Positions 63,756-64,000 of a DNA stretch of 64,000 nt are shown here, piece by piece; within the stretch, counting starts at the first letter, position 1; the number at the start of each line of letters is the position of its first letter. The DNA lies in assembly GCF_030409805.1 (NCBI RefSeq), contig NZ_JAUFQP010000010.1, positions 625,001 to 689,000 of the forward strand, read 5' to 3'. A program made the position numbers and the translations under genes. Below the pieces are notes generated by a model. It was given only the letters and a program-made list of their open reading frames with translations. It had not been told where the DNA came from and did no database searches. The DNA is from Algibacter miyuki. GTDB lineage: Bacteria; Bacteroidota; Bacteroidia; Flavobacteriales; Flavobacteriaceae.

Positions 63756-64000
63756 TTAAATCCCTTTATTTCTCTTACGGTCTGCTTCAGACAACCAAAT
63801 TTTACGTAAACGTAAGTGGTTTGGTGTTACCTCAACATACTCATCTTTTTGAATATATTCTAAAGCTTCTTCTAAAGAGAATTTAATTGCTGGTACAATT
63901 TTCGCTTTATCATCTGCTCCAGAAGAACGTACATTACTTTGTTTTTTAGCTTTTGTAATGTTGATATTCATATCATCCTGACGTGAATTTTCTCCAATTA
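63756..64000 (-). CDS. typA: Translational GTPase TypA/BipA, C-terminal end (cut by window edge)
   Basis: The frame is open from the stop at 63756 to the right edge, so about 81 C-terminal residues are visible. SRQDDMNINITKAKKQSNVRSSG, LEEALEYIQKDEYVEVTP and LRLRKIWLSEADRKR match the end of TypA/BipA. The GTPase and EF-like domains lie beyond the window. TypA acts on ribosomes, mainly under cold or stress. The methionine at 63971 is internal, not the start. Confidence 0.93.
   Translation of the reverse strand, partial: IGENSRQDDMNINITKAKKQSNVRSSGADDKAKIVPAIKFSLEEALEYIQKDEYVEVTPNHLRLRKIWLSEADRKRNKGI

Overview
The window reads as chromosomal DNA of a marine-type member of the Flavobacteriaceae (Bacteroidota). 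The evidence is AT-rich sequence, a SusC/SusD pair under a FecI/FecR-type sigma/anti-sigma switch, a gliding-motility GldF/GldG protein, a THX ribosomal protein, few Shine-Dalgarno-like leaders, several Bacteroidota-type promoter cores (TAnnTTTG), and many lipoproteins. I cannot name a species. Most of the window is ordinary core genome with three accessory-looking stretches.

Layout. (1) 1-10.7 kb, minus strand: a nutrient-uptake locus with an ECF sigma factor, FecR anti-sigma, STN-domain SusC transporter, SusD lipoprotein, a DUF4465-like lipoprotein with an alanine-rich repeat insert, and two tandem paralogous thioredoxin-like lipoproteins (the second cut by the window edge). No glycoside hydrolase is present. 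(2) 11-18.5 kb: tRNA-Pro, a PQQ-type sugar dehydrogenase, uridine kinase, a DivIC/FtsB-like protein, and both methylmalonyl-CoA mutase subunits with an unknown lipoprotein gene between them. (3) 18.6-22.6 kb: TonB-dependent receptor, second PQQ-type dehydrogenase and cytochrome c, a possible PQQ-scavenging and sugar-oxidation unit. (4) 22.8-23.9 kb: an IS30-family element with 12-bp inverted ends. (5) 24-33.4 kb: hybrid histidine kinase, RhlE-like helicase with two small companions, M1 peptidase, a UDG-like protein, THX, YaaA and a VOC protein.

(6) 33.4-38.8 kb: a first copy of an unexplained interspersed repeat, a two-subunit Na+/solute symporter, an alanine:cation symporter, a DUF1624-like membrane protein and a TfoX-N protein. 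(7) 38.9-53.2 kb: a nucleotidyltransferase-GHMP kinase fusion, PurC, a small beta-barrel, PhoH, an SAM hydrolase/hydroxide adenosyltransferase, a fused GldF-GldG protein, DnaN, the second repeat copy, then a plugless outer-membrane barrel with a 1012-residue TPR protein. (8) 53.4-63.5 kb: FtsE and a surface-polysaccharide locus with four glycosyltransferases, a dTDP-3-amino-3,6-dideoxyhexose cassette (GNAT, DegT aminotransferase, flippase, FdtA-type isomerase) and a second flippase. (9) The right edge carries the 3' end of typA.

The points most worth a second look are the repeat near 33.5 and 48.1 kb, the nucleotidyltransferase-GHMP kinase fusion, the TonB receptor/PQQ dehydrogenase/cytochrome cluster, the repeat insert in the DUF4465-like lipoprotein, and the GldF-GldG fusion. 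I saw no CRISPR array, prophage or recognisable defence island.
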